Origin: Metallyticus violacea
Lineage: Eukaryota; Arthropoda; Insecta; Mantodea; Metallyticidae
Assembly: GCA_030762175.1 (NCBI GenBank)
Contig: CM060846.1
Coordinates: 177,817,041-177,881,040, forward strand
DNA: 64,000 nucleotides
Reading direction: 5' to 3'
How positions within the stretch are numbered: position 1 is the stretch's first letter; each line of letters starts with the position of its first letter. Of this stretch, positions 12,042-24,420 are shown piece by piece. The translations under genes and the position numbers were made by a program. Below the pieces are notes generated by a model, which ran no database searches, was not told where the DNA came from, and was given only the letters and a program-made list of their open reading frames with translations.

Positions 12042-12546
12042 CACTAACCACCAGGAACAACATCCCGCTGAATGGGGCAAGGATATTAAGGTTTGTCCCG
12101 CACTTTACTAACATGATAACTATGATGAGCCGTTTAAATATAGAAGAACTAGCAATGGAATACACAAGCATTCATACTGCATATAAAGATGGCAAGGACA
12201 CAGTAAAGGTGTAGCAGTACCAGCCAAAGTACGAGTCAATTTAAAGTCTCAAAATCGTCAAACTTGGTTCTAAGGAAAGCAATGCAAGAACATCAATCTC
12301 AAATTGAGATTAAATATGACTTCGGAACTCAGTTTCCTCAGAAAAATGCAATTACTTGGAACTCAAACACAAAGAGGGAGCTGGTAAATACTTTAGGCGC
12401 CAAAAATTAGCACAACCATTTTCATTGCTGTGATTCTGGATTCTCTCTTGAACTCCAACGTTAAAAGTGATTTAATTGAAGCTACATTGAAAATAAGGAA
12501 AAGAACCTGTATGGAAGGAAGAACACAAAATTATCGTTACCGAGTT

Positions 12547-12548
<2 letters not shown>

Positions 12549-12602
<54 letters not shown>
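12549..12602. repeat. (TA)n microsatellite
   Basis: About 27 TA units. The plus-strand frame across it (Ile-Tyr repeats) is an artefact. Confidence 0.97.
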
Positions 12603-12605
<3 letters not shown>

Positions 12606-13215
12606 TTACTTTCTTTCATCTCTTTCAGCATTAATTTAATTTGACATACATTACATTTGATATAAGCAACTCAAAATAATCAGTTAATAACGAATATTAA
12701 ATATACGAATTTCTCTTTCGAATCTTCCCTACATTCCCAAATTATGTTGGAAGAATTCCTTAAGAAAACAGCTCCACTGTGGAGCATAAAACGAGTAAAT
12801 CAGGCTGAAAAGCCGCATGCATTACTATTAACACTGCAAAACAATGAAAAAGCAAATGTAGAGAAAATTACACTCAAAATTAACTGATTAGTTACCCAGG
12901 TCAGTGATCTCCTCATAAAAAGTGAGTCAGACTCCAAATTTACCATATTTCAAAGAAGAATCTTGTAGGTAAGCTTCGAGCGAGGACAGACCCCTGTTTC
13001 TAACGTAATTACTTATACGAAAGACGACATGAATAGCGATGAAGAAGTAGGAAAGAAAGTCCTAGAAAGGAATGAAAATCTCGAAGATTCTAAAGGAAGC
13101 CAAGGCTCCTAGCAGAGCAATAGGGCAAACAAACTCAACCCGAGAGGCGAATATCTATATATCGTACAGACGCCCCCTCAAAGAATCTTAGAGTAAATCG
13201 GTAAGACGGTTGTAG
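12603..13215. other. No recognised features
   Basis: AT-rich with somewhat higher GC from 12900 to 13200; no known motif, repeat or RNA gene seen. Confidence 0.35.
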
Positions 13216-13393
13216 GTCTGTTTCATTTACGAACGCATTTTAACATTTCAGGTCATCAGCGTCCCATTCAATTCAAGGTTTGAAACGCAGATAAATTTTT
13301 CTCTTTTAGGCTTAAGTTTATCTTTCTTGTCGTAAATGTACGACACGGGACCCATGACTTTACTTCCCTTTCAAAGGAAACCATACTTATCTT
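13216..13393 (-). repeat. SINE A copy, 5'-truncated
   Basis: On the minus strand this starts at the AAGTATGGTTTCC word and runs through the GGTCCCGTGTCGTACATTTA block to a degraded terminal hairpin and tail near 13216. The tRNA-like head is missing, as expected when reverse transcription stops early. Confidence 0.8.
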
Positions 13394-13654
13394 AATATGT
13401 GTGTTAAATTCAAGATTTATTATAACTAATTTGTGTTCATTCCTTAAGAGTTTATTAATTTTGAAGGCATGTACATACAAATAAAATCTAGTATTCGATT
13501 CAAGAATCCGGCTATTACTCATTGAGTTGTCGTGTTCTTGCAGTAATTTAAGACGGAATGCTAAGGATAAGCTTTGTTTAAAGAAGAAATGTTCGTCTAA
13601 TGGTTATTATCACGCTGACACACATAACCTGCCCAAATCACTCATATGCAATCA

Positions 13655-13805
13655 GAGTTGAGGGACTTCCTCCGTAGTCTTTGGTAAGCGAGTCTGGCTG
13701 CAAATCTGGAGACCCCGGTTTTGAATTCCATAAGGTCAGTTATATGGGTAAGATTTTTGCGAAGGTTTTCCTTGCACTAATATAATGAACGCCAGCTAAC
13801 TTTAT
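13655..13805 (+). repeat. Possible tRNA-derived SINE, third type
   Basis: A head resembling a tRNA gene (TCCGTAGTCTTTGGTAAGCG, then CCCCGGTTTTGAATTCC as a degraded box B) is followed by GCGAAGGTTTTCCTTGCACT and ATGAACGCCAGCTAAC. The layout is that of a SINE but boxes A and B are imperfect and there is no second copy in the window. Confidence 0.4.
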
Positions 13806-13913
13806 GCGTTGCAAACTCCGTATTCATTTATTTCACTCAAATCAATCAAATATTCATTCATCGTCTCTTAAGAGGTTCGTTGTTATGTGGGACGTTAAAC
13901 TGAAACAAAAATA

Positions 13914-14290
13914 CAGAGGTAGAGTGGCCGAGGTCGCTAAAGTAGGGACTCCTCAGTATGCGGCTCGAACCCCGCCAACGCTGATGACCTGAGGTGTCAA
14001 AGAGCGCCCATAAATAAAAAAAAAAGAACGAACCCCGCCAACGCGGACTCGCAAGTGGAAGGTCTGGGGTTAGATACCCAGTAGAATCATCCTCTCTAAC
14101 TGAGGATTTTTTCAGGTTTTCCTCACTCCCATAAATGGCAAATGCCGGGGAAAGTACCCTAAACTTAGGCCTAGAACGCTTCGTTCCTTAAGAAAAAATA
14201 CCCCTTTCCAATTTATCATTTCATCTCATGTATCAACCGTGTCCACCGCCTGTGGTGTCTCAGTAGTAAAAACGGGTGTTCAATATAATT
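13914..14290 (+). repeat. SINE B copy split by a nested insertion
   Basis: Head AGAGTGGCCGAGGTCGCTAA, body words CTGAGGATTTTTTCAGGTTT and GCAAATGCCGGGGAAAGTAC, and tail CCGCCTGTGGTGTCTCAGTA match the full-length copy at 57943-58215. At 13981-14028 the body is split by a 48-bp SINE A tail flanked by a 15-bp repeat of SINE B sequence. Confidence 0.85.
13981..14028 (+). repeat. Minimal SINE A tail inserted in SINE B, with 15-bp target duplication
   Basis: Only the last part of SINE A is present: loop and 3' arm of its terminal hairpin (CTGATGACCTGAGGTG, then GCGCCC) plus an A-rich tail. The direct repeat CGAACCCCGCCAACG lies exactly at both ends (13966-13980 and 14029-14043), so this is a genuine, extremely 5'-truncated retroinsertion into SINE B. 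Confidence 0.88.
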
Positions 14291-14294
14291 TAAA

Positions 14295-14475
14295 AAATCC
14301 CTCCAGAATTATTCTCCCTGAGAGAGGATTTTCCAGATTTTTCTCAGTTCCTATCAATGAGAAATGCCGCGGATTACATTAAACTTGAACCTGAAATGCC
14401 TTATTCCCAAAGAAATTCTCTTTCAAATTTATAATTTCATCTCATGTACCATCAAAGTTCACTACATTAATACAA
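14295..14475 (+). repeat. SINE B partial copy, 5'-truncated
   Basis: Directly after the preceding SINE B copy, the body repeats in diverged form (GAGAGAGGATTTTCCAGATT, GAGAAATGCCGCGGATTACA, AATTTCATCTCATGTACCAT). The tRNA head and final tail are missing. Confidence 0.7.
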
Positions 14476-15913
14476 ACGGGGACTTAAGTGAATTAAAGCC
14501 CAACTAATTTGTCTGAATCGCTTTTTACTAATTTTATTTCTCCTTGATGGCTACAATTTTTGCAACGTAAACAAAAGATGCAAAATGATACAATGTGGGT
14601 TTATTGATATGCATTAAAATTGGATTGATCCTTATAGTGTCAAAAAACAAAAACAAAAAAAATGTTGAACATTGCCATAAGAGCTCAACAACATTTTCTA
14701 TTTATTGTGCCAGATGTGATTGGGTACACTGAATTGGACTCGTATTGATAATGCTTAAAATGTGACCAGCCAGCCATAATGTCCACGATAAAATAACATC
14801 AGATTTAAAATACAAAATGCAGCATCTATAATTCCCTCCTTTAAGTAGGCAGTTTATGACAAAACATGAATTTAACAGATATGACGTTTTAGAGATTTTT
14901 GATTTGCAGATAAAGCTCCTTATTCAAAGGCCTTCATTATGCACTCTTGTGTCGTATTCTTGTTAAGTATTGGAATAGCCACCAATCAGTGACTTTCGCG
15001 ATGCACGGACAACCGTATTGAAGATTCAAGATGAGCAAGCTTGCTGCGCGGCTGATCCTTATGTGAAACATGAGGAACAACATGCACTATAACATTGATA
15101 CATCATAAGTGTTTCTAATTTTCAAGAAATGTTCTAAACGGATTTCCTAACACATTACTTATGCAAAAAGATTTTTCACTAAAACTTTGTGTTGAGGAAA
15201 GATATATAATGATGTCCAAAGTTAAATATTTTTATTTGTCTGGCCTTAATCTTATATTAAGGGGACTTGAGTGATATAAAAAGCTGCAGCTTATAGCCAT
15301 GTCAAAAATAAACTGTTCCATATAGCAAGAGATCCTTACTATGAAGCATGGCTTACATTACAATAAACATAACATATATTTACTGATTGCTTACGGCTGG
15401 GTGCTTTTGGGAACGTAAATTTGTAATATTAAATATTCAATGCAATAACTTAACGTGAACCCTTGATTGGAAGTGCACTAAATACGAAATGTTGGGAGAA
15501 TAAAAGGATATTTGTATTTTAAGTGTCATAACGCTGTTTAATCCATTTCATGCGTAAGTTTTTGTGCACAATATCATCCCATTTGCACTGAACTAGTATT
15601 AGTTTAGCTGAATAAACATGGGGGTAATGGTGAAAATAATTCTGCTTTCGATAGATATTCGCTAACAGTAATATTAAGTACGGTGTCATTAACAGGTTGC
15701 TCTGTTAATAGACGCATCGAAGAGAAGAATGCCCAGTGCGGAAGAATATTTCTCCATTCGTTTAAAGTATTTACAGCCAACATTTCGGCAATTGTTAAGC
15801 CAAACAGATCTATCATAAATGTATATTGTAAAACCAATTAAAAGCATTTATTAATAATATAATAGTTATGGTATCAATTGTACACGATTTCTAAAATTCT
15901 ATGATGGTGCCGT

Positions 15914-15914
<1 letters not shown>
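14476..15914. other. AT-rich DNA without recognised features
   Basis: No open frame with a known motif; the minus-strand frame at 15604-15837 (77 codons) is not recognisable. No tandem array or RNA gene seen. Confidence 0.4.
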
Positions 15915-15983
<69 letters not shown>

Positions 15984-15985
15984 TA
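15915..15985. repeat. (AAT)n-(ATT)n palindromic microsatellite
   Basis: About a dozen AAT units switch at 15951-15954 to about ten ATT units, so the two halves are inverted copies of each other and could fold into a near-perfect hairpin. Confidence 0.95.
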
Positions 15986-17569
15986 TGTCACCGGTCAAAC
16001 GCTTTATTTGTATATATCACCATGCAAGTCATTTGCTGTTTGAAATTTAAGTAGTGTATTTTCAGTTGCCCATAAATTATTAATGCACTTTAACGAAATT
16101 TATTAATGTCCTTTAAACGAAACACAAAGGAACAAATTTAGTTTTGCAGTGTATGTGAAACATGTCAATATCAAAGTTTAACCCTTATACCTGTTCCGGC
16201 TACCGAAGTCTTTATCTTCGATTTGTTCACAGAAGGATTTGTTTTCCTCGTCCTATAAGTTGGCATTGCAGTGTTTTTGTGCAACCCCGTGTTTGGTACA
16301 TGCTCCAGAACTAATTTAAGTCATGTTGTTATATAATTACATTTGCAGATTCTGATAATTTAATTCTTTTTTAATTTCATCGATCAATTTATTGATATTT
16401 TTTTTTTTTTTTACACAACAAGGAAATGATTTCGTTTGATGCAACATCAGTGATGTACCATCAATGGAATAGGAGGATTAGGCTAACCTCCTGACTGTTT
16501 AGTTGAACTATTTTCAGTTAGAAAATGATGGGCTTCCACAGTCTGGCTCATTATATAAAATGTCTTGGTCTTCGGGCGATGACCGTGTCATATGCGTAAA
16601 ATTGTTTGTCTACAATTTTCGTCCGAATAACCATCACATTTTATATTATTAGTAACATTTATATTTCTTTAAAAATTAAAACAAAATTTTAACATTAATG
16701 CAGCACATTGTAAATGCTCAAATTTGAGCTACGGACTTTGTTGGTATATAGTCAGGCTATTCATGTTTTGCATAATAGCACAACGTAGACGTGTTTGATT
16801 GGTTCTTTTCGGCTTAAAATCCATCCTGCTAACTGTCAATTGCTAAGCTCGGGGGTTCTGTAATAACGGAATTAAAAATTCTCTTTCTTCGACAAGAGTG
16901 GGTATTTCGTCAGTGTGGTTTACGAATAATTCATAGTGTAAATCACGAAAAGGAAGGGACACGGTAGAGGAAACTCGTACCACGCAAAAAAATCTACCAG
17001 AGTGTGCACAGACAAGCAGCGGGGTTGTTATGAACCATCACAGAGCGTAATGCCGATCAGAAGTCACATTGCTGTGTTCTTGACCGACTATTCACTATAT
17101 AGTTTGGGGTCTTCAGTTTTGAAGAAAAGCAACAAATAATAATGAAAGGTAGGCTTACTTAAGAAATGCCTATTAAAACAAAAAGGGGAAAAATATAAAC
17201 TGGTTTCAAAACAGAACTTTATGTAAATATGAAATCCTTACCAGAAAATTAAACAAAAAAATAAAAAAAGAACTGTACAGTTGGTCTTATGTTCTATTTG
17301 CGACCGAGAATTAAAAGTGAAATAGTTCTGGTTTCTGTTATATAAGTAATTTTCTTAAAGTAAAATAGGCTACCAAAAACCAACTCACAAATAACATAAT
17401 AATAATAATAATAATAACATAACCTGAAATTTTAGGGTAAACCAAGATAGATTTTCAGTTGATTCAGCAGAAATCTTAATAACTTATCACAGACTACTTA
17501 AAATATTGTGCAGAAGTTGATTCAAAACGGGAACCTATGTAGCGATTAATTGATGAGTTTTGTTTATTG
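15986..17569. other. AT-rich DNA without recognised features
   Basis: Contains short poly-T at 16399-16412 and a small AAT run near 17398-17417. No protein motif or SINE head seen. Confidence 0.4.
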
Positions 17570-17712
17570 TGTCTTACATTTACGGCACGATAAAGAACCT
17601 CAAGCCTGAACAAAGAGGTCTCTGAGCAAAATTTGTTGGCCGTTTCACGCCCTGATTTGAATGGGGCGCTGATGACCTGAGATGTTAAAGAGCGTCCGTA
17701 AATAAATCAAAT
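17570..17712 (+). repeat. SINE A copy, 5'-truncated
   Basis: Starts within the body (TTACATTTACGGCACGATAA) and continues through the GGTCTCTGAGCAAAATTTGT word to the terminal hairpin (GGGCGC near 17666, GCGTCC near 17692; one G-T pair) and an AAATAAATCAAATAAAAA-like tail. Confidence 0.85.
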
Positions 17713-18219
17713 ATAAAAAGTGTTGTTTGTTGCCTAAACAAAAACTACCATTGAGAGATCACAACAAGGAAAAGCCTCCTAATCGGGGAAATTACATAGC
17801 AATACTACATTTACTTTCAAAATATGACAGTAAACTGAATTCTTATCTTCAGAGTATTAAACCATTCAAAAGCATACCAATGAAAGTATTGGTAATGTAA
17901 TTTTAGATAGGCCTAAATCAGAAATAGATTCTACCTCATTCAGAGCAATAACGCTTGCCGAAACTGTGATAATTGCAAAACACTGTATCAACTTTCCACT
18001 GTTATTCCATACGTGAAAGATGCCAGTATTCAGGAAACGTTTGTTGGTTTTCAGTGATTTACTGACACTAGCGCATTTTCGTACACCTTCTGCTTAACTA
18101 CTATATACTGTTCCTCACAATCAGTGTGCTATTAAAAATAAAATATATTTTTAAGATATTGACTGACGTCCTTTTTTCTTACATTTCAAAATGCACCAAT
18201 GAGCTTGCTCAATCTGAGG

Positions 18220-18258
<39 letters not shown>

Positions 18259-18936
18259 AACTGTTGCCACTATAGATGGAATAACAATTTTAACATTTTG
18301 TATGAGATTTGAAGCTGTCCTGGTATACCCTTTAGTTATAGGATAGTTGATGGAACTAACATATATGACCTCGAATCAGTATTTATGTGCCTTTCTCATT
18401 ACATTAACTTCAATGACTCAGTTATTATGTGTAGAGCTAAGATTTTGTAGTGTTTAGAATCCATCAAGGTGTGCATAATGCCATATTTCAGCTAACTTTA
18501 TGTAATAGTGTGTAATGTTATAGCAATGTTCGGGAAAGACCTGTTCTCTTGCTCAGATCACGGCCAGACAGGTTGGAAGTAAGACAATGGACGGTAATAC
18601 TGTTTGCAATCTGAGCGAAGGAGCCAGTTACCCCTCAGGCATGGAAATTACTCAGAGCGAGCAAGTGAACAGGCTAAGGTTCATATATTCTCGTGACATA
18701 TGATAGTCAAAATATGCAAGTTTACTGAGAGTTATATAATTTTTCCCAATTACATTTATATGTGTGTGTGTGTGTTTAAAGCAATAGATGGTTAAGTTAG
18801 TTAATATGTTCGTATTTAATTCTTTACGTTAATTCAAACATCAATTTTAAACGTAAATTACTCAATTGTATAAATTGTAATCATTAAGTAGTATTTGTTC
18901 ATAAATTAATAGTATTTCCCCGCATTGAACAAGCTC
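17713..18936. other. AT-rich DNA with a long poly-A run
   Basis: Holds an uninterrupted run of about 32 A at 18224-18255 and a short TG run at 18761-18774. Upstream of the poly-A I could not identify a SINE or processed gene to which it might be the tail. Confidence 0.45.
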
Positions 18937-18950
18937 TATTATTATTATTA

Positions 18951-19036
<86 letters not shown>

Positions 19037-19058
19037 TGTGGTGGTAGTAGTAGTAGTA

Positions 19059-19091
<33 letters not shown>

Positions 19092-19180
19092 GTGTTGGTA
19101 GTAGTAGTAGTAGTAGTGGTAGTAGTAGTTATAGTAGTAGTAGTAGTAGTAGTAGAGTAGTAGTAGTAGTAGTAGTAGTG

Positions 19181-19218
<38 letters not shown>

Positions 19219-19319
19219 AGTAGTAGTAGTAGTAGTAGTGTTGGTAGTAGTAGTAGTAGTGGTAGTAGTAGTTATAGTAGTAGTAGTAGTAGTAGAGTAG
19301 TAGTAGTATAGTAGTAGTG

Positions 19320-19392
<73 letters not shown>

Positions 19393-19397
19393 TATTT
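18937..19397. repeat. Long TTA/TAG trinucleotide array with higher-order duplication
   Basis: A (TTA)n run at 18937-18988 changes to (TAG)n with scattered GTG, GTT and TAT variants up to 19397. The variant order (a GTGTTGG, later a GTTATAG, later AGAG) occurs at about 19092-19155 and again at about 19238-19297, an offset of roughly 142-147 bp. So part of the array has been duplicated as a block. Long minus-strand frames through it (Thr and Leu runs) are artefacts. Confidence 0.95.
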
Positions 19398-20933
19398 TAC
19401 AAATTCCATATAGTTTACTTATGAATGTCAAACCACAATTTACACTTGCCAAACTAAAGCATTTATATTGTTTAACTTCTAATAGTGCAAGATGCGCTTT
19501 AAAAGTACCATTAGTACATTTTTCTGGGAATTTCGCCCTTTGCTTTCTGCAACTTAGTTTGTCTAGGGGAAAATTAGGGTTTTGTAATACAGGTTTCCAT
19601 GACATGTCATTTTCATTTTTTTTTTTTCGTCAAAAGGCCTACAGCCTATGGTCATAATTACATATTCTTTCATGCCTTCATGTTCAAATCTTTAATAATA
19701 TATTTATTGATATGCTCGCTGTAGATCATTAAAAATTATTCTGAAGACCCGAATTATTACAGTCCTCTCATTAGTAAGAGACAAAACACCGAGTGCATAA
19801 CGTAACAGCACAATAACTGAACCCATGATTCTTGACATACCTTCAGTTGGAGGAATGCGGAATGTTTTGAATTACATTTCAATGTGCAAATATAAAAATT
19901 CTTGTTAATAGTCCAATAGTTACTTGTCTGAGCAGACAACCGCAACGCTATATTGTTAAAGGACTGCCCACTTCACTGGACAACATTATTAACTAATTAG
20001 TATCTTGTTAAGAGAAAGAAAAGTACTGTGCGGAAGGTAAGTCGCTCCGGTCGGCATCCAGTTGACTATGTTCTACTGTAAGGGGAAATATAATTTAAAT
20101 AGCAACACACCCCAAGCCGAGTCATTCATGCGTCGTTTAATGGGTTTTGTAGCTAAAGATATTTAAAGTTCAGGCAGTGCTGGGTAAATTGATGCTGCTA
20201 ACTCTGATTCTATCGCTCCACTGCGGAACAAATTCCCTTCCAGACTGTAGAAAGTGCAGGATACCAATATTTAAGTGCTCCCCAATTTCCGCCTGAGCTA
20301 TATGGCTCTTAAGCGTCGCAAACATGTTGATGCAACTTCTCTGCCCTTTTACGCTATATAGGAAATATCGATTGAAAAAATAACAGAACAGTGAATAATG
20401 CAAAGATGTAGATGAAGAGGAGAGAAATATAATGTATAATTTAAATGACAATAAAATATGCTGTTCTCTTATTTTCAACAGAAAAATTGTAGTCACTTTT
20501 GGGGGAAGGGCAGTTTATAACATGTTAAGCTGTTTTTCCTGTTAATTTCTTCCTGAAAAAAATCGTGTACATTATTTTGATTTGTTAAATGCTTGTCAAA
20601 AATATATACAATTATTTCATTACTCAGTTCTCAATGCAGTTTTCACAGATTTTATGCTACATTGTTCATATCTTTAAGGAAATTGGTAACGCACCTTTTC
20701 TGTTTAAATGTTCTTTAAAGGCGGTAATTTGCGTACTATAAAGTAAGAAGCGTGTTATAGCAATTAAATTCTTGGAACTGGCTAACAAAAGAATATGGAG
20801 GACGCCAATAAAATTATTTAGTATCATAGTTATCTGATTCCCTACTCTTAATAGTGTTAGGGGTAGTAAAAATAATTTAGTTTCAAAGAATAAGAGAAAA
20901 ACAGTAATACACAGAATGTTTCCGAGCTGACAT
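19398..20933. other. No recognised features
   Basis: Several frames of 60-110 codons on the minus strand (for example 20170-20496) but none with a family motif I know. No repeats noticed. Confidence 0.35.
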
Positions 20934-22010
20934 ACAGGCTTTCAGGGATGATGAATGTATCAATTTGAGATTAGGAATCCAGGTCCGGAAACAACGGAGT
21001 CGAAAGTTATAAGCGAAATTTGATTAGTGTAGATGTAATACCTTTATTTAGTTGTAAAACTTTCACAGGGTGCTACATTTGCAACAGACGTTCAAAGTGG
21101 CGTTCACCAGTTTGATGCAGGCATGACATCGTCGCACAAAGTTCCGTTGTACCCTTTGGAACTATGTCACAGGCAGCGAGAAGTCTTGCCAGGAGATCCT
21201 CTTTAGTCTCGACTTATGAGTTGTAAATAATATTTTTCACAAAACGCCGTAAGAAGAAATAAAGTAGGAATCAGATCGAGTGAACAAACTTGTAATGAAA
21301 AAGATCTCCCATTAGTAGGAGTCAAATCATGCACTTTCTGACGATGGTAGAGATGTAATTGCTGTTCCCTTCTACACAGCACTGTGCGCGACACTCACTT
21401 CACTGCAACTGATCTAGTGCTGATTGAAGGCTGCGAGCAGGCACTTCTTCCATGGCGGTAGTCTGTACATTGCGTCGTTCTCCTCCTCGATCGCTGTATC
21501 CTGGTACCATTTGCCCTGTTTCCCTTAACCAATGGAACAGTTGTGGAAACATGGTATGAGTCAAATGGCTCCTACAAGAGTACTTGGCCCAATACAACCT
21601 GTTCCCTACTCTTCCCATTGGTTTGTTCGTACACGAAAAGCTTGTGTGCGTATTCCGAAATAGTCTACTGCACTTAACTTGGCTGATCGACTGTACACTT
21701 CAACTGCCAAACATAAACGTTCACATCCGGACTGAACATGTCCAATACGCATCAAGCTATCTGCATTGCAGTAGTAGAGTATTCTGTCCCTACTCCTAAT
21801 GATGCGCATCTACATGTTGGTCGGGTTAGCAAGTTCATGTAAAGACTTAAATGTATTACTTAGGCAAATAACCATTCGTAGGTTCTCGTATTTTATTGTT
21901 ACGTGGCATTCCACAATGTTGAATTATAACTTTTGACTCCGCAGTTTCCGGACCTGAGTTTCTGGTCCCAAATTGATACTTTGCCCTTCTCAATCATATC
22001 TGAAAGTTTG
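20934..22010 (-). mobile_element. Tc1/mariner-type DNA transposon with long terminal inverted repeats
   Basis: The outer 75-85 bases at each end are inverted copies: 20934-21011 and 21924-22010 share AGGTCCGGAAAC and TATCAATTTG in opposite orientation. Between them, on the minus strand near 21165-21050, is a decayed C-terminal transposase signature: ETKEDLLARLLAA, then RRCHACIK and, one frame over, GERHFERLLQ. In the DDE (Tc1-like) transposase family this is the pattern EDLxxRIxxA, RRCxxCIxxNGxHFExLL at the very C-terminus. The catalytic DDE region is not recognisable and the frame is broken. Element length (about 1.08 kb) suits an internally decayed or deleted Tc1-like copy that needs transposase from elsewhere. 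The long inverted repeats are what identifies the element limits; the exact outer bases and target duplication are uncertain. Confidence 0.75.
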
Positions 22011-24279
22011 TATCATCAGCTAGGAAACAACTGAATTTTTCAGTGTAAATGCAAGTCAGTTCCCTCTTCCCGTTAAGTTAAACTTTGAAATTATTTTGAA
22101 TCTGTGTTCTTGAATTAAAGTTTAAATATTAAATAAGCTCGACAGTTAATTGTTTCGTAGATGTTTAACGCATACACACAAACATATATATGTATATATT
22201 AAAACTCAGAATGACGAATATTTCGTTGAATTTGGCTGTTAAGGTGCCCCGATATTTACTTCCATTACAGCTGAACGTGACGTACTTTAAGTTTATCAAA
22301 ACTACACAGAAAAACATAAAAGACAACGTCAATTGTTCGAAATTTGTGGGAGAAGAAAGTACCCACAGAAAGTACAAATAATTCTTTTTTTAATAAAAGC
22401 ACCTTGAACGACGCACATGAAAGACTAGTTACAATTTATAAAATCGCTGCGTTGGTTGCCAGTTTTATATGCAATTTAATGAATGCACAGATGCTACCCT
22501 CCCCAAAGAGAAAACTGCCTTCAAAAAAGGAAATGCTTGGATATGCCAAGTATTTCAATGGAATGAAATACGTGTATATGACGATTACTATTTACTGCTA
22601 TCATGGAGACGTTACTTAAAACTGGGAACTATTTTCTGCATTAATGACTTATACTACAAACACTGTTAAAAGCTCTGAACTAAGTTGCAGTACCTAACAA
22701 TCGACGTGCAGTTGCCATTACTAGAAAGCATTTTGGATTTGTTCGGTTTTTCAGGAAGTAGTTCCAAACATTATACGAACATTTTATAAAGCATTGGCTT
22801 CAAAAAGTAACCTGAGCTTAACGTTGTTCTTGCCTTATAACCGAAACGGGTGCTCAGGTTAGGTAAGTATAGAGGTAGAGTAGCAAATTAGGTATAGAGG
22901 TAGATTTGTATTGTAGGTAAGTTAGATAAGTAACGCTTGGAAATCGCATTCTAGAAGTCTGGAATTCAAGTCCCTTGGAGTTGACCGTTCTCAACGTCAA
23001 TTGTTTCGTGATTTCTCTTGGTCATCTAGGCGAATGTTGGGATGGCTATTTCTGTTCCATAAATTTTCCGCCCTATAAATTCATTCTATTGTTCTGGAGC
23101 ATGGCAGAAAGTGCCAGTCTACCTCTGAAGGGACAGAATACGGGAGTCACAGGAGGTTGTTTAGAAAGAATGTATAAGTATAACAAAGAGTGAGAACGGT
23201 ATAATATACTGGTAATTGTGTAGTAATGGTAATGGTAGTGTAGTAATGGTAACGGTAATGGTAATGGTGTAGTAAATACGGGTGATGTGGAGTGAAGTGA
23301 AGTTAGAGGTGAAAATTGTAAGAATAGTTTTAAAACTTGAAATAATGTGAGTATAAAGAGCAATAAACAAATGCAACAGAGAAGTGTAAAGTGTAATGGA
23401 GTAGCGAAAGGAAAATTTTAATAGGACATAAAACAGTATTGTATAAGAATGATAGGAGGGTAAAGTGATTGTGCAAAATGGGTATGGTAAAGGAGTAAAG
23501 AAGAAGAATATGAAGATAAACAGGAAGTAAAACAAAATATAATAAAAATTGTTATAATAATTATTATAAATAAATTTTATGTTATTTGTGATAATATTGT
23601 TACTATTATAAACGATGTTAAAGTAATGAACTGGTAGGGTAAATGCTGAATTGATAAATGTCAATTAGATGCTGCATGGGTAAATTTCAATTATATTTGC
23701 AAACAGAGAAGATAATCAGTATTGTAAAATAGACAAATATAAGATATAAATGTAAAATTTACATTTATATCTTATTATATTTATATATATTTATATATTT
23801 ATTTATTTATTTATTTATTTATAAAGATGATATAACACAGAAAAATGACATAATATAATATGGAAAATAAAGAAATATATACAATATCTATAGATATATA
23901 ATAGAGTTTTATACAAATATAGAGATTAGTAAAGTAAAAGTATGTATGAAATGTACTGGCCACCATTACAATTTCTACCAAATGTCAGTGAATAGTAGTT
24001 TATTAATTTAGAGTTAAAAATTAAGCGGAATTAGTAGTTAGTTTCCAGTTACTTGAATAATGCTGGTTTCCAGCAATTAGGAAATAGTTGAAGGGAGATG
24101 TAATTTTGTTATTTATCAATTTTGTTAGTTTTATTATTTTAGTAAATTTCTAATTGTAACCTAGGTATAAGTATTATCTGAAAAATAATAATGTATGGAT
24201 GTAGTTTTGTAATTTAGAAATAAAAGGTAAGAGTTTGCAATACATGTAGGAAACAAGGTATCGGGTAGGAGTTTTTCAG

Positions 24280-24282
<3 letters not shown>
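22011..24282. other. AT-rich DNA with simple repeats, no recognised gene
   Basis: Includes a GGTAAT-type run at about 23216-23272 and an ATTT run at 23795-23822 beside a self-complementary TAAATGTAAAATTTACATTT at 23747-23766. The 167-codon minus-strand frame at 23161-23664 is Tyr/Ile/Phe/Thr-rich low-complexity sequence and I do not think it is a gene. Confidence 0.4.
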
Positions 24283-24374
<92 letters not shown>

Positions 24375-24375
24375 C
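24283..24375. repeat. (ATT)n microsatellite
   Basis: About 30 uninterrupted ATT units followed by an impure CAT/ATT tract to about 24420. Confidence 0.97.
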
Positions 24376-24420
24376 CACATCATCATCATAATCGTCATCA
24401 TTATTATTATCATCATCATT

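Noticed and set aside
12430..12639. Plus-strand frame with Ile-Tyr repeats
   Set aside because: Created by the TA microsatellite.
19129..19605. 158-codon minus-strand frame
   Set aside because: Most of it is Thr and Leu runs from the TAG array; a composition artefact.
23161..23664. 167-codon minus-strand frame
   Set aside because: Low-complexity Tyr, Phe, Ile and Thr from a GGTAAT-like and AT-rich tract; no motif.
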